From Bifidobacterium catulorum (GTDB taxonomy: Bacteria; Actinomycetota; Actinomycetes; Actinomycetales; Bifidobacteriaceae): 64,000 bases of DNA. A model generated the notes under the pieces. The model made no database searches, was not told the DNA's origin, and worked only from the letters and a program-made list of their open reading frames with translations. Location of the stretch: NCBI RefSeq assembly GCF_003129925.1, contig NZ_QFFN01000001.1, forward strand, positions 218,034 through 282,033. Reading direction: 5' to 3'. Positions 8,527 to 18,465 of this stretch are shown here, in pieces (positions within the stretch are counted from its first letter, which is position 1; each line of letters begins with the position of its first letter). The position numbers and the translations under genes are program-made.

Positions 8527-9516
8527 TCAGTCGCGCGACGACTCCGCGTCGACCTTGCGCATCTTCAGCACACTGGCGAGCGCCGCGGTGCCGATGGATA
8601 CGATGATGACGGCGAGGGAAAGCCATGTCGGCACCTCGGGCACCGCATGGATGGGCTGTCCGCCGTTGATGAACGGCAGTGTGTTGCCGTGCAGGGCCTC
8701 CATGATGAGCTTGACGCCGATGAAGCCGAGCACGACCGAGAGGCCGACGGGCAGGTACACGAGCTTGTCGAGCAGGGCGCCGAGCAGGAAGTATAGCTGC
8801 TGGAGGCCCAGCAGGGCGAAGACGTTGGACGTGAACACGATGAACGGGTCCTTGGTCAGGCCGAAGATCGCCGGGATGGAGTCGAAGGCGAACATGACGT
8901 CGGTGGTGCCTATGGCGAGGAAGACGATGAGCATCGGGGTCCAGTATCGGATGCCGTTCTTGGTGGTGCGCAGGCGTTCGCCGTCGTATTCGTCGGAGAT
9001 CCTGATGACCTTGCGCAGCGTGGAGATCAGGGCGTTTTCATGGTATTCCTCGTCATCGTCCTTGCCGAAGGCGAGTTTGAAGGCCGTGAACAGCAGGAAG
9101 GCCCCGAACAGGAAGAACACCCAGGTGAAGCGGGTGATGATCGCCGCGCCGAGCAGGATGAAGATGCCGCGCAGGACCAGCGCGATGGTGATGCCGATGG
9201 ACAGCACGAACTTCTGCAGCTGCTTCGGGACGGCGAAGTTGGCCATGATGATGACGAACACGAACAGGTTGTCGATGCTCAGGGAGTATTCGGTCAGCCA
9301 TCCGGAATAGAACTCGATGGCGGGCTTGGCGCCCGCTACCACCCATACGGCGGCGCCGAAAATCAACGCCATGACCACGAAGAACGCGATATGCTGCACG
9401 CATTCCCTGGTCGAGGGCACGTGCGGACGCCGGCCTATGATGAAAAGATCGATGATGAAGAACACGGCGAGCACGACGAACGTGCCGGCCATAAACCACA
9501 GTGGAGTCTCAGCCAT
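8527..9516 (-). CDS. TerC-family integral membrane protein
   Basis: A 329-residue polytopic membrane protein of the TerC/Alx family with about eight hydrophobic segments. Conserved acidic residues lie inside membrane segments (for example FIIDLFIIG near the start, EYSLSIDNLFVFV and FAFDSIPAIFG), the pattern linked to metal-ion transport. Family members are tied to tellurite resistance, alkaline-pH response or manganese efflux; the exact substrate cannot be read from sequence. It is probably monocistronic, with a terminator-like stem at 8438-8471 downstream. Confidence 0.88.
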   Translation of the reverse strand: MAETPLWFMAGTFVVLAVFFIIDLFIIGRRPHVPSTRECVQHIAFFVVMALIFGAAVWVVAGAKPAIEFYSGWLTEYSLSIDNLFVFVIIMANFAVPKQLQKFVLSIGITIALVLRGIFILLGAAIITRFTWVFFLFGAFLLFTAFKLAFGKDDDEEYHENALISTLRKVIRISDEYDGERLRTTKNGIRYWTPMLIVFLAIGTTDVMFAFDSIPAIFGLTKDPFIVFTSNVFALLGLQQLYFLLGALLDKLVYLPVGLSVVLGFIGVKLIMEALHGNTLPFINGGQPIHAVPEVPTWLSLAVIIVSIGTAALASVLKMRKVDAESSRD

Positions 9517-9606
9517 GTCACATCACTATACGGAGGGTCAATGACGGGGTATCCGTCTGCGGGGAAGCTCTGACGTTTTTTTACAAAGGGGTCGTCGTCT
9601 CGCTCA

Positions 9607-9939
9607 TCAACGGTCGTTCTTCTCGTCCGGTGAGGGGCCTCCGTCCCGCCCGCGACCGTTCCGTCCCGTCCCTGGCCCTCCCCGTAACGGGTCGAGCAGC
9701 GTGGACGCGTCGGAGATGCCGAGCATGCTGCGGCCGCCGGTGCGTTCCGGGTGCAGGTTCAGATACAGTGTGGCGGCTCCGGCCGGCACCATGACCACGA
9801 GCAGTATCACCGTGAGCCACCAGCTGTATCTGACGCCCACGAACACCATCATCGACGTCGTGAGCAGGACCGCCACCGCATACGAGGCGATGCGCCCCCG
9901 GCGAGCGTCGGATGCCGGTCGTTTCCCATCCTTGGCCAT
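9607..9939 (-). CDS. Small two-helix membrane protein (DUF3099-like)
   Basis: A 110-residue protein with a basic N-terminus, two hydrophobic segments (about residues 18-35 and 40-60) and a polar tail rich in Gly, Arg and Asp. Size and topology resemble the actinobacterial DUF3099 proteins, but I cannot confirm membership by eye. GGGAGG four bases before the ATG supports the start. It lies 37 bp downstream of uvrB on the same strand. No function is known. Confidence 0.6.
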   Translation of the reverse strand: MAKDGKRPASDARRGRIASYAVAVLLTTSMMVFVGVRYSWWLTVILLVVMVPAGAATLYLNLHPERTGGRSMLGISDASTLLDPLRGGPGTGRNGRGRDGGPSPDEKNDR

Positions 9940-9976
9940 ACGTCCTCCCTGATCGTTGATACATCGATGATACAGG

Positions 9977-12088
9977 CTACTTCTGCGCCTCGGTCATCTG
10001 CCGCAGTTCCTTCTTCAGGTCGCGGATCTCGTCGCGCAGCCTTGCGGCGAGTTCGAACTGCAGCTGTTCGGCGGCGGTGTGCATCTGCTCGCTGAGCTGG
10101 CGGATGAGATCGGCGAGGTCCTGGGCCGGCAATCCCGCCTCAAGTATCTCCCGATGACGCCTGTCGGCCTCGTCCGCGTTGAACGACGGCACCCCCAGAT
10201 GGGAGTTCCCGGCCTTGTTGGCGTTGCGGTATCCCCCTTCGAGCAGCGTCTGCGTGTCGACGTCCTCCTTGGCGAGCATGTCGTTGACGTCGCTGATCTT
10301 CTTGATGAGCGGCTTCGGATCGATGCCGTGCTCCTTGTTGTATTCAATCTGCCGGGTGCGTCGACGGTTGGTCTCGTTGATCGCCTTGGTCATGGCGTCG
10401 GTGCGGTGATCGGCGTACATGATGACGGTGCCGGACACGTTTCGCGCCGCGCGGCCGATGGTCTGGATCAGTGAGCGGTAGGAGCGGAGGAACCCCTCCT
10501 TGTCGGCGTCGAGTATCGCGACGAGCGAGACCTCGGGCAGATCCAGGCCCTCACGCAACAGGTTGATGCCCACGATCACGTCGATCTTGCCCTCCCTGAG
10601 CTCGCGGAGCAGCTCCACGCGCCGCAGCGTGTCGACGTCGGAATGCAGGTACTCCACCTTGATGTCGCGCTCAAGCAGGTAGTCGGTGAGGTCCTCGGCC
10701 ATCTTTTTGGTCAACGTGGTGACCAGTACTCGCTCGTCCCTGGACACACGCTCCTTGATCTCGCCGAGCAGGTCGTCCACCTGCCCCTCCACCGGCCTGA
10801 CGTCGATCTTCGGGTCGACAAGCCCCGTCGGCCGGATGATCTGCTCCACCACCCCGTCGGAAAGGCCGAGCTCATAGTCGCCGGGCGTGGCGGAAAGGTA
10901 TACGGTCTGTCCGATGCGTTCAAGGAACTCGTCCCATTTGAGCGGCCTGTTGTCCATGGCGCTCGGCAGACGGAACCCGTGCTCCACGAGCGTTCGCTTG
11001 CGTGAGGCGTCCCCCTCGTACATGGCGCCGATCTGGGGGATGGTCACATGGGATTCGTCGATGACCAGGAGGAAGTCGTCGGGGAAGAAGTCCAGCAATG
11101 TGTGGGGAGGGGTGCCCGGTGCCCGGCCGTCGAAATGACGCGAATAGTTCTCCACCCCCTGACAGACGCCGATCTGGGTGAGCATCTCAAGGTCGTACGT
11201 CGTGCGCTGGGTGAGCCGCTGCGCCTCAAGGTCCTTCCCTTGTTTCCTCAGTTCGGCCACACGCTCGTCCAGCTCCTCGCGAATGGTCTTCAGCGCCCTC
11301 TCCATACGCTCCGGTCCGGCCACGTAATGGGACGCCGGGAAGATGTGCACCTCCGGCTCGTGCGCGATCTCGTCGCCGGTGAGCGGATGCAACGTGGAGA
11401 TGCGGTCTATCTCGTCGCCGAAGAACTCGATGCGGATGGCCAGCTCCTCGTAGACGGGGATGATCTCGACGGTGTCGCCGCGCACCCGGAACGTTCCCCT
11501 GGTGAAGGCTATGTCGTTGCGCTTGTACTGCATGTCGACGAACCTGCGCAGCAGGTCGTCGCGGTCGATCTGCTGCCCTTCCCTGAGGAACAGCATGCGA
11601 CCCGCGTATTCCTCCGGCGTGCCGAGTCCGTAGATGCAGCTCACCGTGGCCACCACCACGCAGTCGCGTCTCGTCAGCAGATTCGCCGTGGCGGCATGGC
11701 GCAGTCGCTCAACGTCGTCGTTGATGTTGGAGTCCTTTTCTATATAGGTGTCGGTCTGCGGTATGTACGCCTCGGGCTGGTAGTAGTCGTAGTAGCTGAC
11801 GAAATAGCTGACGGCGTTGTCCGGCATGAGTTCGCGGAATTCAGCGCACAGTTGGGCGGCAAGCGTCTTGTTCGGTTCGAGGATCAGGGTGGGACGCTGC
11901 AGACGTTCGATGAGCCATGCGGTCGTAGCGGTCTTGCCGGTGCCGGTGGCGCCCATGAGCACCACGTCGTTCTCCCCGTTCTCGATGCGGGAGGCGAGCT
12001 CGTCGATCGCCTGTGGCTGGTCCCCGCTTGGCTTATAAGGGGATTTGACCACGAAGGGTTTGTTGATGCGTTCGATGTTGTATCCCAT
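9977..12088 (-). CDS. uvrB: Excinuclease ABC subunit B
   Basis: A 703-residue damage-verification helicase of nucleotide excision repair, acting with UvrA and UvrC. Walker A GATGTGKT is at residues 46-53. The beta-hairpin region ([12 protein letters not shown]) follows, then helicase motifs including VIDESH and SATPG, then the QTIGRAARN motif VI. A C-terminal UVR domain ([14 protein letters not shown]) binds UvrC. Full length. A second repair gene, mfd, is also in this window but not nearby. Confidence 0.97.
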   Translation of the reverse strand: MGYNIERINKPFVVKSPYKPSGDQPQAIDELASRIENGENDVVLMGATGTGKTATTAWLIERLQRPTLILEPNKTLAAQLCAEFRELMPDNAVSYFVSYYDYYQPEAYIPQTDTYIEKDSNINDDVERLRHAATANLLTRRDCVVVATVSCIYGLGTPEEYAGRMLFLREGQQIDRDDLLRRFVDMQYKRNDIAFTRGTFRVRGDTVEIIPVYEELAIRIEFFGDEIDRISTLHPLTGDEIAHEPEVHIFPASHYVAGPERMERALKTIREELDERVAELRKQGKDLEAQRLTQRTTYDLEMLTQIGVCQGVENYSRHFDGRAPGTPPHTLLDFFPDDFLLVIDESHVTIPQIGAMYEGDASRKRTLVEHGFRLPSAMDNRPLKWDEFLERIGQTVYLSATPGDYELGLSDGVVEQIIRPTGLVDPKIDVRPVEGQVDDLLGEIKERVSRDERVLVTTLTKKMAEDLTDYLLERDIKVEYLHSDVDTLRRVELLRELREGKIDVIVGINLLREGLDLPEVSLVAILDADKEGFLRSYRSLIQTIGRAARNVSGTVIMYADHRTDAMTKAINETNRRRTRQIEYNKEHGIDPKPLIKKISDVNDMLAKEDVDTQTLLEGGYRNANKAGNSHLGVPSFNADEADRRHREILEAGLPAQDLADLIRQLSEQMHTAAEQLQFELAARLRDEIRDLKKELRQMTEAQK

Positions 12089-12143
12089 GGCCGCCCCCTA
12101 CGTCGATGAACGACACCACATGCACCGGCCCCCGCTGCCGGAG

Positions 12144-12800
12144 TCAGTACACGGGATGCGTCAGTATGCGATACAGTCTATCAACATCCTCGAACATCTG
12201 TTCGAGGGGCTTGGTGGAGTCGATGACGTAGTCGCTGATGTCGAAACGCTGCTCCTGGGTCGCCTGGTTGCGGATGCGGGCCAGGGCGTCGTCGCGTTTC
12301 ATGCCGCGGTTCCTGACCATACGCCTGACCCGGACCTCCTCGGGTGCCTCGACGGTGATGATGGAGTCGAAATAATCCCAACGCGCGGTCTCCACCAGAA
12401 GCGGGATGTCGTGGATGACCAGACGACGGCTCCCGTCCCCGGGTTCCGGATGGGAGTCGAGCCATTCGTACTCAAGGCGACCGGCCTCCCTGAAGATGAT
12501 GGGGTGAAGAATGCGGTTGAGCTCCTTCAGCCTATCGGGATTCGAAAAGACGTTGGCCGCGACCCATGCCCTGTTCATATCGCCGTTGCAGTCCCTTGCA
12601 TGCCGTCCGAAGTGGCGGACGACCTCGTCCAGCCCCTCGCTTCCCTTGGCCACGGCGTCACGGGCAAGGGAATCATAATCGATGACGAACGCCCCGAGTT
12701 CGACGAACCGTCTGGCCACAGTGCTTTTGCCGGCGGCTATGCCCCCGGTCAGCCCGACCCGTGTGAACACCGCGCAATCCTCCTCGTTCCGCTCCGACAT
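12144..12800 (-). CDS. coaE: Dephospho-CoA kinase
   Basis: A 218-residue P-loop kinase that phosphorylates the 3'-hydroxyl of dephospho-CoA, the last step of CoA synthesis. The P-loop GGIAAGKST is at residues 19-27. VIDYDSLARDAV binds substrate, and the lid region carries RMVRNRGMKRDDALARI. The frame is open to 12860, but AGGAGG nine bases before the ATG at 12800 marks the start. It lies downstream of rpsA on the same strand, beyond a strong stem-loop at 12881-12921. Confidence 0.93.
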   Translation of the reverse strand: MSERNEEDCAVFTRVGLTGGIAAGKSTVARRFVELGAFVIDYDSLARDAVAKGSEGLDEVVRHFGRHARDCNGDMNRAWVAANVFSNPDRLKELNRILHPIIFREAGRLEYEWLDSHPEPGDGSRRLVIHDIPLLVETARWDYFDSIITVEAPEEVRVRRMVRNRGMKRDDALARIRNQATQEQRFDISDYVIDSTKPLEQMFEDVDRLYRILTHPVY

Positions 12801-12880
12801 GATGAGGGGCCTCCTCGCCACCGTCTCACCGGCACGGCCGCACCCTGCACCGGGCTCCACCGCACTCTCTCCAGTATACG

Positions 12881-12921
12881 AAGGAACCCGGTCGCCGATG
12901 GTATTGACGACCGGGTTCCTT
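12881..12921 (-). terminator. Stem-loop terminator after rpsA
   Basis: A perfect 14-bp stem (12881-12894 with 12908-12921), GC-rich in the middle with AAGG/CCTT ends, around a 13-nt loop. It is placed immediately after the rpsA stop and would end or attenuate transcription before coaE. Confidence 0.75.
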
Positions 12922-12945
12922 TCAATCAGCTAACGCCGATCGATG

Positions 12946-14427
12946 TCACTTCTTCTCGTTGAGCAGCTGCTCACGCAGAGCGGCAAGCTGATCGGAATCG
13001 GCGAGGGTGCCTTCGGAGGAGGACTCGGAGGAGTAGTTCGAGGTCTCCTCGACCTTCTCCTGCTTCGACTCGCCCTGGCCGTCGGCGGCGGCGGAGGCTT
13101 CGGCGTTCTCAAGCTCCTTGGCCACGAACTCCTTGTGCTGCTCCCACAGGTCGTGGGCGGCCGCGTACTGGGACTCCCACTCCTCGCGCTGCTTCTCGTA
13201 GCCGGCAATCCACTCGTTGGTCTCCGGATCGAAGCCTTCGGGGTACTTGTAGTTGCCCTGCTCGTCGTACTCGGCGGGCATGCCGTACAGCGCCGGATCG
13301 AAGTCCTCGGAGGAGATGTCGACGGAGTCGTTGGCCTGCTTGAGGGACAGGGAGATGCGGCGACGGTCGAGATCGACGTCGATCACCTTGACGAACACCT
13401 CTTCGCCCGGCTTGACGACGGTCTCCGGGTTCTCCACGTGGCGGTTGGCCAGCTCGGAGATGTGCACCAGACCCTCGATGCCGTCGTCCACGGAGATGAA
13501 CACACCGAACTGGACGATCTTGGTGACCTTGCCCTTGACGATCTGTCCGGGGACGTGGGTGCGGGCGAACCGCTGCCACGGATCCTCCTGGGTGGCCTTG
13601 AGCGACAGGGAGATGCGCTCGCGGTCGAGATCGACGTCGAGCACCTCGACGGTGACCTTGTCGCCGACCTTGACGACCTCGGACGGGTGGTCGATGTGCT
13701 TCCAGGACAGCTCGGAGACGTGGATCAGGCCGTCAACGCCACCGAGATCGACGAAGGCGCCGAAGTTGACGATGGAGCTGATGACACCCTCGCGGATCTG
13801 GCCCTTCTTGAGCTGCGAGAGGAAGGTCTCGCGAACCTCGGACTGGGTCTCCTCAAGGTACTGGCGACGGGACAGGACCACGTTGTTGCGGTTCTTGTCG
13901 AGCTCCAGGATCTTGGCCTGGATCTTCTGGCCGATGTACGGGGCGAGATCGCGCACGCGGCGCATCTCGACGAGGGAGGCGGGAAGGAAGCCACGCAGAC
14001 CGATGTCCACGATGAGGCCGCCCTTGACGGCTTCGATGACGGTGCCTTCGACGACGCCATCGGCTTCCTTGATCTTCTCGACATCGCCCCAGGCGCGCTC
14101 GTACTGGGCACGCTTCTTGGACAGAATCAGACGTCCTTCCTTGTCTTCCTTGGTGATGACAAGGGCCTCGACGGTGTCGCCGACCTCGACGACATCGTCC
14201 GGATCGACGTCCTTCTTGATGGAAAGCTCGCGGGAGGGAATCACACCCTCGGTCTTGTAGCCGATATCCAGGAGCACCTCGTCGCGATCGATCTTAACGA
14301 CGGTACCTTCGACCAGATCACCATCATCGAAGTTCTTGATGGTGGAATCGACTGCCTTGATGAAGTCCTCTTCGGTGCCGATGTCGTTGATGGCGACCTT
14401 GGTGACTTCAGTGTTGTTCTCTGCCAT
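12946..14427 (-). CDS. rpsA: 30S ribosomal protein S1
   Basis: A 493-residue protein with four S1 RNA-binding domains in series: about residues 35-105 (GDLVEGTVVKIDRDEVLLDIG), 120-190, 208-276 (REGVISSIVNFGAFVDLGG) and 293-361 (VKGKVTKIVQFGVFISV). An acidic, low-complexity C-terminal tail follows. Four domains, rather than the six of E. coli S1, is usual for actinobacteria. It recruits mRNA to the 30S subunit. Codon bias is strong, as in pyk and eno. Confidence 0.96.
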   Translation of the reverse strand: MAENNTEVTKVAINDIGTEEDFIKAVDSTIKNFDDGDLVEGTVVKIDRDEVLLDIGYKTEGVIPSRELSIKKDVDPDDVVEVGDTVEALVITKEDKEGRLILSKKRAQYERAWGDVEKIKEADGVVEGTVIEAVKGGLIVDIGLRGFLPASLVEMRRVRDLAPYIGQKIQAKILELDKNRNNVVLSRRQYLEETQSEVRETFLSQLKKGQIREGVISSIVNFGAFVDLGGVDGLIHVSELSWKHIDHPSEVVKVGDKVTVEVLDVDLDRERISLSLKATQEDPWQRFARTHVPGQIVKGKVTKIVQFGVFISVDDGIEGLVHISELANRHVENPETVVKPGEEVFVKVIDVDLDRRRISLSLKQANDSVDISSEDFDPALYGMPAEYDEQGNYKYPEGFDPETNEWIAGYEKQREEWESQYAAAHDLWEQHKEFVAKELENAEASAAADGQGESKQEKVEETSNYSSESSSEGTLADSDQLAALREQLLNEKK

Positions 14428-14609
14428 GTAAATGTATGGTTTCTTGAATAGTTGGGTGGATAATATCGTTATTCAGTTATCGGGCACGCCCTCGCGGGCG
14501 CACCCGAACCAGTGTAGTCGAATCCATGGTCAAATGCGGCCGGGAAAATCCGGGCGTGTCGCCCGGGGCGGAGCACCCGCCGATGGCCAGCGCCGCCCGG
14601 CCCGTCGCG

Positions 14610-15485
14610 CTACAGCGACCGCTCGGCGATCTCGACCACGTTGCGCAGCAGCATGGCGCGGGTCATGGGCCCCACGCCGCCCGGGTTCGGTGTATAGGCG
14701 CCGCACACCTCGTGCGCCGCGGGATCGATGTCGCCGAGGATGCGGGACCTGCCCGTCACGGGGTCGACGACGCGGCTCACGCCGACGTCGACCAGCACCG
14801 CCCCCGGCTTGACGTCGTCGGGTTTGACGAAGTGCGCGCTGCCCATGGCGGCCACGATCACGTCGGCCTGCCGCATGAGCTCGTGCACGTTCCTCGTTCC
14901 TGTATGGCACAGCGTGACCGTCGCATTGATCTCCCTACGGCCGATGAGCAGCCCGATGGTGCGGCCGATGGTGATGCCGCGGCCGAGCACGACCACGTGC
15001 TTGCCGTCCAGTTCGATGCCGTTCATGGCGAGCAGCTCCACCACGCCGCGCGGGGTGCACGGCAACGGGGTCGTCAGCTCCCCGCGCGGGTGCAGCACGA
15101 GCTCGCCGAGATTGTAGGGATGCATGCCGTCGGCGTCCTTGGCGGGATCGATCAGGTCGATGACCTTGTTCTCGTCGACGTCATCGGGCAGGGGCAGCTG
15201 CACGATGAACCCCGTGCACGCGGGATTGTCGTTCAGCCTGCGCACGGCGTCGGCTATGGCCTCGTATCCGGCGTTCGCGGGCAGCTTCTCGGCGATGGAC
15301 GCGATGCCCACCTCGGAGCAGTCGCGGTGCTTGCCGGCGACGTATTTCACCGACCCGGCGTCGTCCCCCACCAGCAGGGTGCCCAATCCGGGCGTGACGC
15401 CACGCTCCCTGAGACGTTCCACCCGCCGCGCGAGGTCATCCTTGATCGCCGCCGCGGCCTGCCGGCCGTCCAAACGCTGTGCCAT
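14610..15485 (-). CDS. folD: Bifunctional methylenetetrahydrofolate dehydrogenase/cyclohydrolase
   Basis: A 291-residue cytoplasmic enzyme interconverting 5,10-methylene-, 5,10-methenyl- and 10-formyl-tetrahydrofolate with NADP. Catalytic Y48 and K52 sit in KYVAGKH; QLPLP and the NADP-binding [10 protein letters not shown] are present, and PGGVGPMT is near the C-terminus. It is complete. It starts divergently from the zinc importer gene, and the 150-bp gap must hold both promoters. It links to pabB and pabC elsewhere in the window through folate metabolism. Confidence 0.96.
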   Translation of the reverse strand: MAQRLDGRQAAAAIKDDLARRVERLRERGVTPGLGTLLVGDDAGSVKYVAGKHRDCSEVGIASIAEKLPANAGYEAIADAVRRLNDNPACTGFIVQLPLPDDVDENKVIDLIDPAKDADGMHPYNLGELVLHPRGELTTPLPCTPRGVVELLAMNGIELDGKHVVVLGRGITIGRTIGLLIGRREINATVTLCHTGTRNVHELMRQADVIVAAMGSAHFVKPDDVKPGAVLVDVGVSRVVDPVTGRSRILGDIDPAAHEVCGAYTPNPGGVGPMTRAMLLRNVVEIAERSL

Positions 15486-15635
15486 ATGACGTATGTTCCT
15501 TCCTGTTCCTTCCGTGTGCCGGAATCACGTTACTCCGCATCTTAAGCTATCGTGAAAACAGTCCATGGAATGGGATTTCGGCGCGTCGGCGAGGACGCCC
15601 GAACGTATCAGAAACACGGAAGGCGGCGATGACGT

Positions 15636-16604
15636 ATGCAGGGATCGACGAGAGGGATGCTGCGCGTGGGTGCGGCGGCGGTGACGTGTGTGGCCATGGT
15701 CGTCGGGCTGGCGGGATGCGGAGGCTCCCAGGGGTCGGGACAGGACCCGGATGCGAGCACGCAGTTCGACCCGATCGTCGTGGTCTCCTCCATCAACCAG
15801 TGGGGCATCCTCGCCAAGGAGCTCGGCGGCGATCAGGTGAAAGTCACGTCGATCCTCGGCTCTACGAATGTGGACGCCCATGATTTCGAGCCGCGAACCA
15901 GCGACATCGCCACGATATCGAAGGCGCGCATCCTGGTGGCGAACGGCGCCGGATACGACGACTGGGCCACCAAGGCCGTCACCGGCGACACGACGATCGT
16001 CTCCGCGGCCGACGCCGTGGGCGCCTCCGACGGAGACAACCCGCATCTGTGGTTCTCCAAGGACGCCCGCAAGGCCATGGCCCGGGAGCTTTCCGACGCC
16101 TTCGCCAAGACAAAGCCGGACGAGGGGCGGTATTTCTCCGACCGTCTGGAGGATTGGAGCAAAAGCGAGGCGGGACTTGAGTCCACGATGGACGACTTCG
16201 CCGAACGGCATCGGAACGCCACCTACGCGGCGACCGAATCCGTTGCCCATTACCTCATGAGCGACCTCAAGGTCCGGGATGTCACCCCCGAGCAATACAC
16301 GCAGGCGTCGCTGAACGACGGAGAGCCCGCCCCCGCGGATGTCCAGTCGCTGCAATCGCTCATCGAGGGACATAAGGCCGGATTGGTGGTCAACAATCCG
16401 CAGGAGGCCTCCGACATGACCAACCTCGTTACGGGAACCGCACACAAGTCCGACGTGCCGGTGGTGGACGTCTCCGAGCAGGTGCCGGAAGGCCAGAAGA
16501 CGCTGGTGGACTGGATGACCTCGCTGATATCCGAGATGGACAAGGCGTTGGACGAAAGCGCCGAACTCCCACAGCCCCAATCGTCGCAGTCGCCGTCAAA
16601 ATAG
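15636..16604 (+). CDS. znuA: Metal ABC transporter substrate-binding lipoprotein (zinc type)
   Basis: A 322-residue lipoprotein of cluster A-I (ZnuA/TroA). The signal peptide ends in lipobox LAGC with the lipidated Cys near residue 28. Likely metal ligands are the His in VDAHDFEP, the His in NPHLWF, a third His in the RHRNATYAATESVAHY region, and the Asp in VPVVDVSEQ. There is no long His-rich loop, so zinc versus manganese is not settled by sequence; the Fur-family-like site downstream favours zinc. The ATPase and permease genes follow on the same strand after a terminator-like stem. Confidence 0.85.
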   Translation: MQGSTRGMLRVGAAAVTCVAMVVGLAGCGGSQGSGQDPDASTQFDPIVVVSSINQWGILAKELGGDQVKVTSILGSTNVDAHDFEPRTSDIATISKARILVANGAGYDDWATKAVTGDTTIVSAADAVGASDGDNPHLWFSKDARKAMARELSDAFAKTKPDEGRYFSDRLEDWSKSEAGLESTMDDFAERHRNATYAATESVAHYLMSDLKVRDVTPEQYTQASLNDGEPAPADVQSLQSLIEGHKAGLVVNNPQEASDMTNLVTGTAHKSDVPVVDVSEQVPEGQKTLVDWMTSLISEMDKALDESAELPQPQSSQSPSK

Positions 16605-16615
16605 ACCTCCCCGCA

Positions 16616-16651
16616 GATGCCGCGGCCCCTCCCTCCGGGGGCCGCGGCATC
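16616..16651 (+). terminator. GC-rich stem-loop between znuA and the ATPase gene
   Basis: A 14-bp stem (16616-16629 with 16638-16651, GATGCCGCGGCCCC and its complement) with an 8-nt loop, followed by CTCCTTTTC. It lies 12 bp past the znuA stop and would let the binding protein be made in excess of the transporter, or separate two transcription units. Confidence 0.65.
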
Positions 16652-16710
16652 TCCTTTTCGGAGCCGCATCGGACTTGCAACACGACGAATTGGACGAAAA
16701 CGATAAGTAT

Positions 16711-16731
16711 TGATTACTATTCTCATTAGCA
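16711..16731. promoter_or_regulatory. Fur/Zur-family-like operator upstream of the metal transporter ATPase gene
   Basis: On the minus strand the segment reads TGCTAATGAGAATAGTAATC then A, an imperfect dyad that matches most positions of the general Fur-family box (TAATGATAATnATTATC pattern). It is an AT-rich island in GC-rich DNA, 24 bp before the ATG at 16755. The regulator is not in the window; assignment to Zur rather than Fur rests on the neighbouring genes. Confidence 0.45.
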
Positions 16732-16754
16732 ATATCGATGACCGGGAAGGAATC

Positions 16755-17636
16755 ATGGGAACCACTGCAACGGACGGCGACGCCGTCATACTCCGCAACG
16801 CCGCGGTGCGACGTGGAGGACGAACCATATGGTCCCACGGCGACTTCTCCATTCCACGAGGCACCGTGACCGCCATCGTCGGCACGAACGGGGCCGGCAA
16901 GACCACGCTGCTCGACGCGGAACTCGGCCTCGTGCCCCTGTCGTCGGGAACGATCGAGGTCCTTGGCAGGCCGGCGGGACAGAGCAACCGCCGCATCGGA
17001 TTCGTACCGCAGTCCTATATTTCAGGGCTGGACTCGACGATCACGGCGCGGCAGTCGGTGGTGCTCGGGCTGACGGGAACAAGGTTCGGCATCCATTTCG
17101 TCACCCGCGAGGAACGCGACCGGGCCGACGAGGTGCTTGATTTCGTAGGTCTTACGGACAAGGCCGACTACCGGCTCAACGAGCTTTCCGGAGGTCTCCG
17201 GCAACGTGCCGCCATCGCCCAGGCGTTGGTCGGTGGACCGGAGCTGCTGCTGCTCGACGAGCCGCTGGCGAACCTCGACATCGCCAGCCAGCGTGCAGTG
17301 GTCGAGCTGCTCGCCCGATTGAACCGGGAATGGGATATGACCATCCAAGTGGTGGCGCATGACCTGAACATGCTGCTGCCGATCCTTACCGGTGCCGTCT
17401 ACCTGCTCGACGGGCACCCGCATTACTCGTCCATGAATTCGGTGCTGGATTCCAAACTCCTCACCCATCTCTACGGCACACGGGTCGAGGTGGTCACGAC
17501 CCCCCAGGGAGACATGTTCGTGACGCCCAACATGCGGCTGGAGCCGGAAGGGCGTGAACAGGACACGCACGACGTGCACGAGGCCGCCCTGTTCCATCAT
17601 CACGACGACGAATCCGACAACGGGGAGGAACGATGA
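16755..17636 (+). CDS. znuC: Metal ABC transporter ATP-binding protein
   Basis: A 293-residue ABC ATPase. It has Walker A GTNGAGKTT, a Q-loop in GFVPQS, signature LSGGLRQR, Walker B LLLLDEP and the switch histidine in VVAHDLN. A His/Asp-rich C-terminal tail (HHHDDE) could hold metal. The frame opens at 16710, but GGAAGGA before the ATG at 16755 decides the start. Its TGA overlaps the ATG of the permease by 4 bp, so the two are translationally coupled. It powers the importer with the permease and the lipoprotein at 15636. Confidence 0.88.
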   Translation: MGTTATDGDAVILRNAAVRRGGRTIWSHGDFSIPRGTVTAIVGTNGAGKTTLLDAELGLVPLSSGTIEVLGRPAGQSNRRIGFVPQSYISGLDSTITARQSVVLGLTGTRFGIHFVTREERDRADEVLDFVGLTDKADYRLNELSGGLRQRAAIAQALVGGPELLLLDEPLANLDIASQRAVVELLARLNREWDMTIQVVAHDLNMLLPILTGAVYLLDGHPHYSSMNSVLDSKLLTHLYGTRVEVVTTPQGDMFVTPNMRLEPEGREQDTHDVHEAALFHHHDDESDNGEER

Positions 17637-18460
17637 CCATCCAATTCGCCTTCGACCCCGAATGGGTCTCCGTGCTCACCGCACCGTTCATGATCAACGC
17701 CATACAGGCCGGGCTGCTCATCTCCCTGGCCGCCGGAATCATGGGATACTTCACCATCAGCCGCCACTCCACGTTCGCCGCCCACGCCCTCGCGCATATC
17801 GGATTGCCCGGGGCCACCGGCGCCGTGCTGCTTGGGCTGCCGGTATCCCTTGGACTGGGGGCGTTCGCGCTTGGCGGGGCGCTGGTCATCGGCGCGCTGG
17901 GCAAACGCGTGGCGGACCGCGACATCGCCACCGGAACCGTGCTGGCCTTCGCCACCGGCCTCGGATTGTTCTTCGCGCGTCTGTCGTCCAGCGCATCCCA
18001 GCAGATGCAATCCATACTGTTCGGTTCCATACTCACCATCACCGACGCGCAGATCATGGGGTTCGCCGTGTTCGACGCCGTGCTGCTGCTGGTGCTGGCC
18101 GTCATCTACAGGCCGCTGCTCTTCAGCTCGCTGGACGAGCAGGTGGCCCGCGCCAAAGGCGTGCCCATCACCCTGATGAACGTGCTGTTCATGGCCATCA
18201 TGGCGGGTGTCATCACCATCGCGGTACCCGCTGTGGGGACATTGCTGATCTTCGCCCTCGTGGTCACGCCGGCGGCCACGGCCTCCATGCTGACGAAGTC
18301 GCCGTTCGCCGCCATCGCCGTATCGTGCGCGCTATGCCTCGTCAGCATCTGGGGAGGTCTGGTGCTGTCATCCATGTTTCCGACCCCGCCGAGCTTCGTC
18401 ATAGTCACGTTGAGCACGCTGCTGTGGGCGGTCGCCAAACTCGTCTGCAGGGAACGCTGA
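17633..18460 (+). CDS. znuB: Metal ABC transporter permease
   Basis: A 275-residue polytopic membrane protein of the ABC-3 family (ZnuB/TroC/MntB) with about eight hydrophobic segments. Its family features include HALAHIGLPGAT (FAAHALAHIGLPGA around residues 44-58) and the long run of Gly/Ala-rich helices. It forms the channel for the ATPase encoded just upstream, with which it overlaps by 4 bp. It converges with ispF; the gap is only 5 bp. Confidence 0.88.
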   Translation: MTIQFAFDPEWVSVLTAPFMINAIQAGLLISLAAGIMGYFTISRHSTFAAHALAHIGLPGATGAVLLGLPVSLGLGAFALGGALVIGALGKRVADRDIATGTVLAFATGLGLFFARLSSSASQQMQSILFGSILTITDAQIMGFAVFDAVLLLVLAVIYRPLLFSSLDEQVARAKGVPITLMNVLFMAIMAGVITIAVPAVGTLLIFALVVTPAATASMLTKSPFAAIAVSCALCLVSIWGGLVLSSMFPTPPSFVIVTLSTLLWAVAKLVCRER

Positions 18461-18465
18461 GACCG

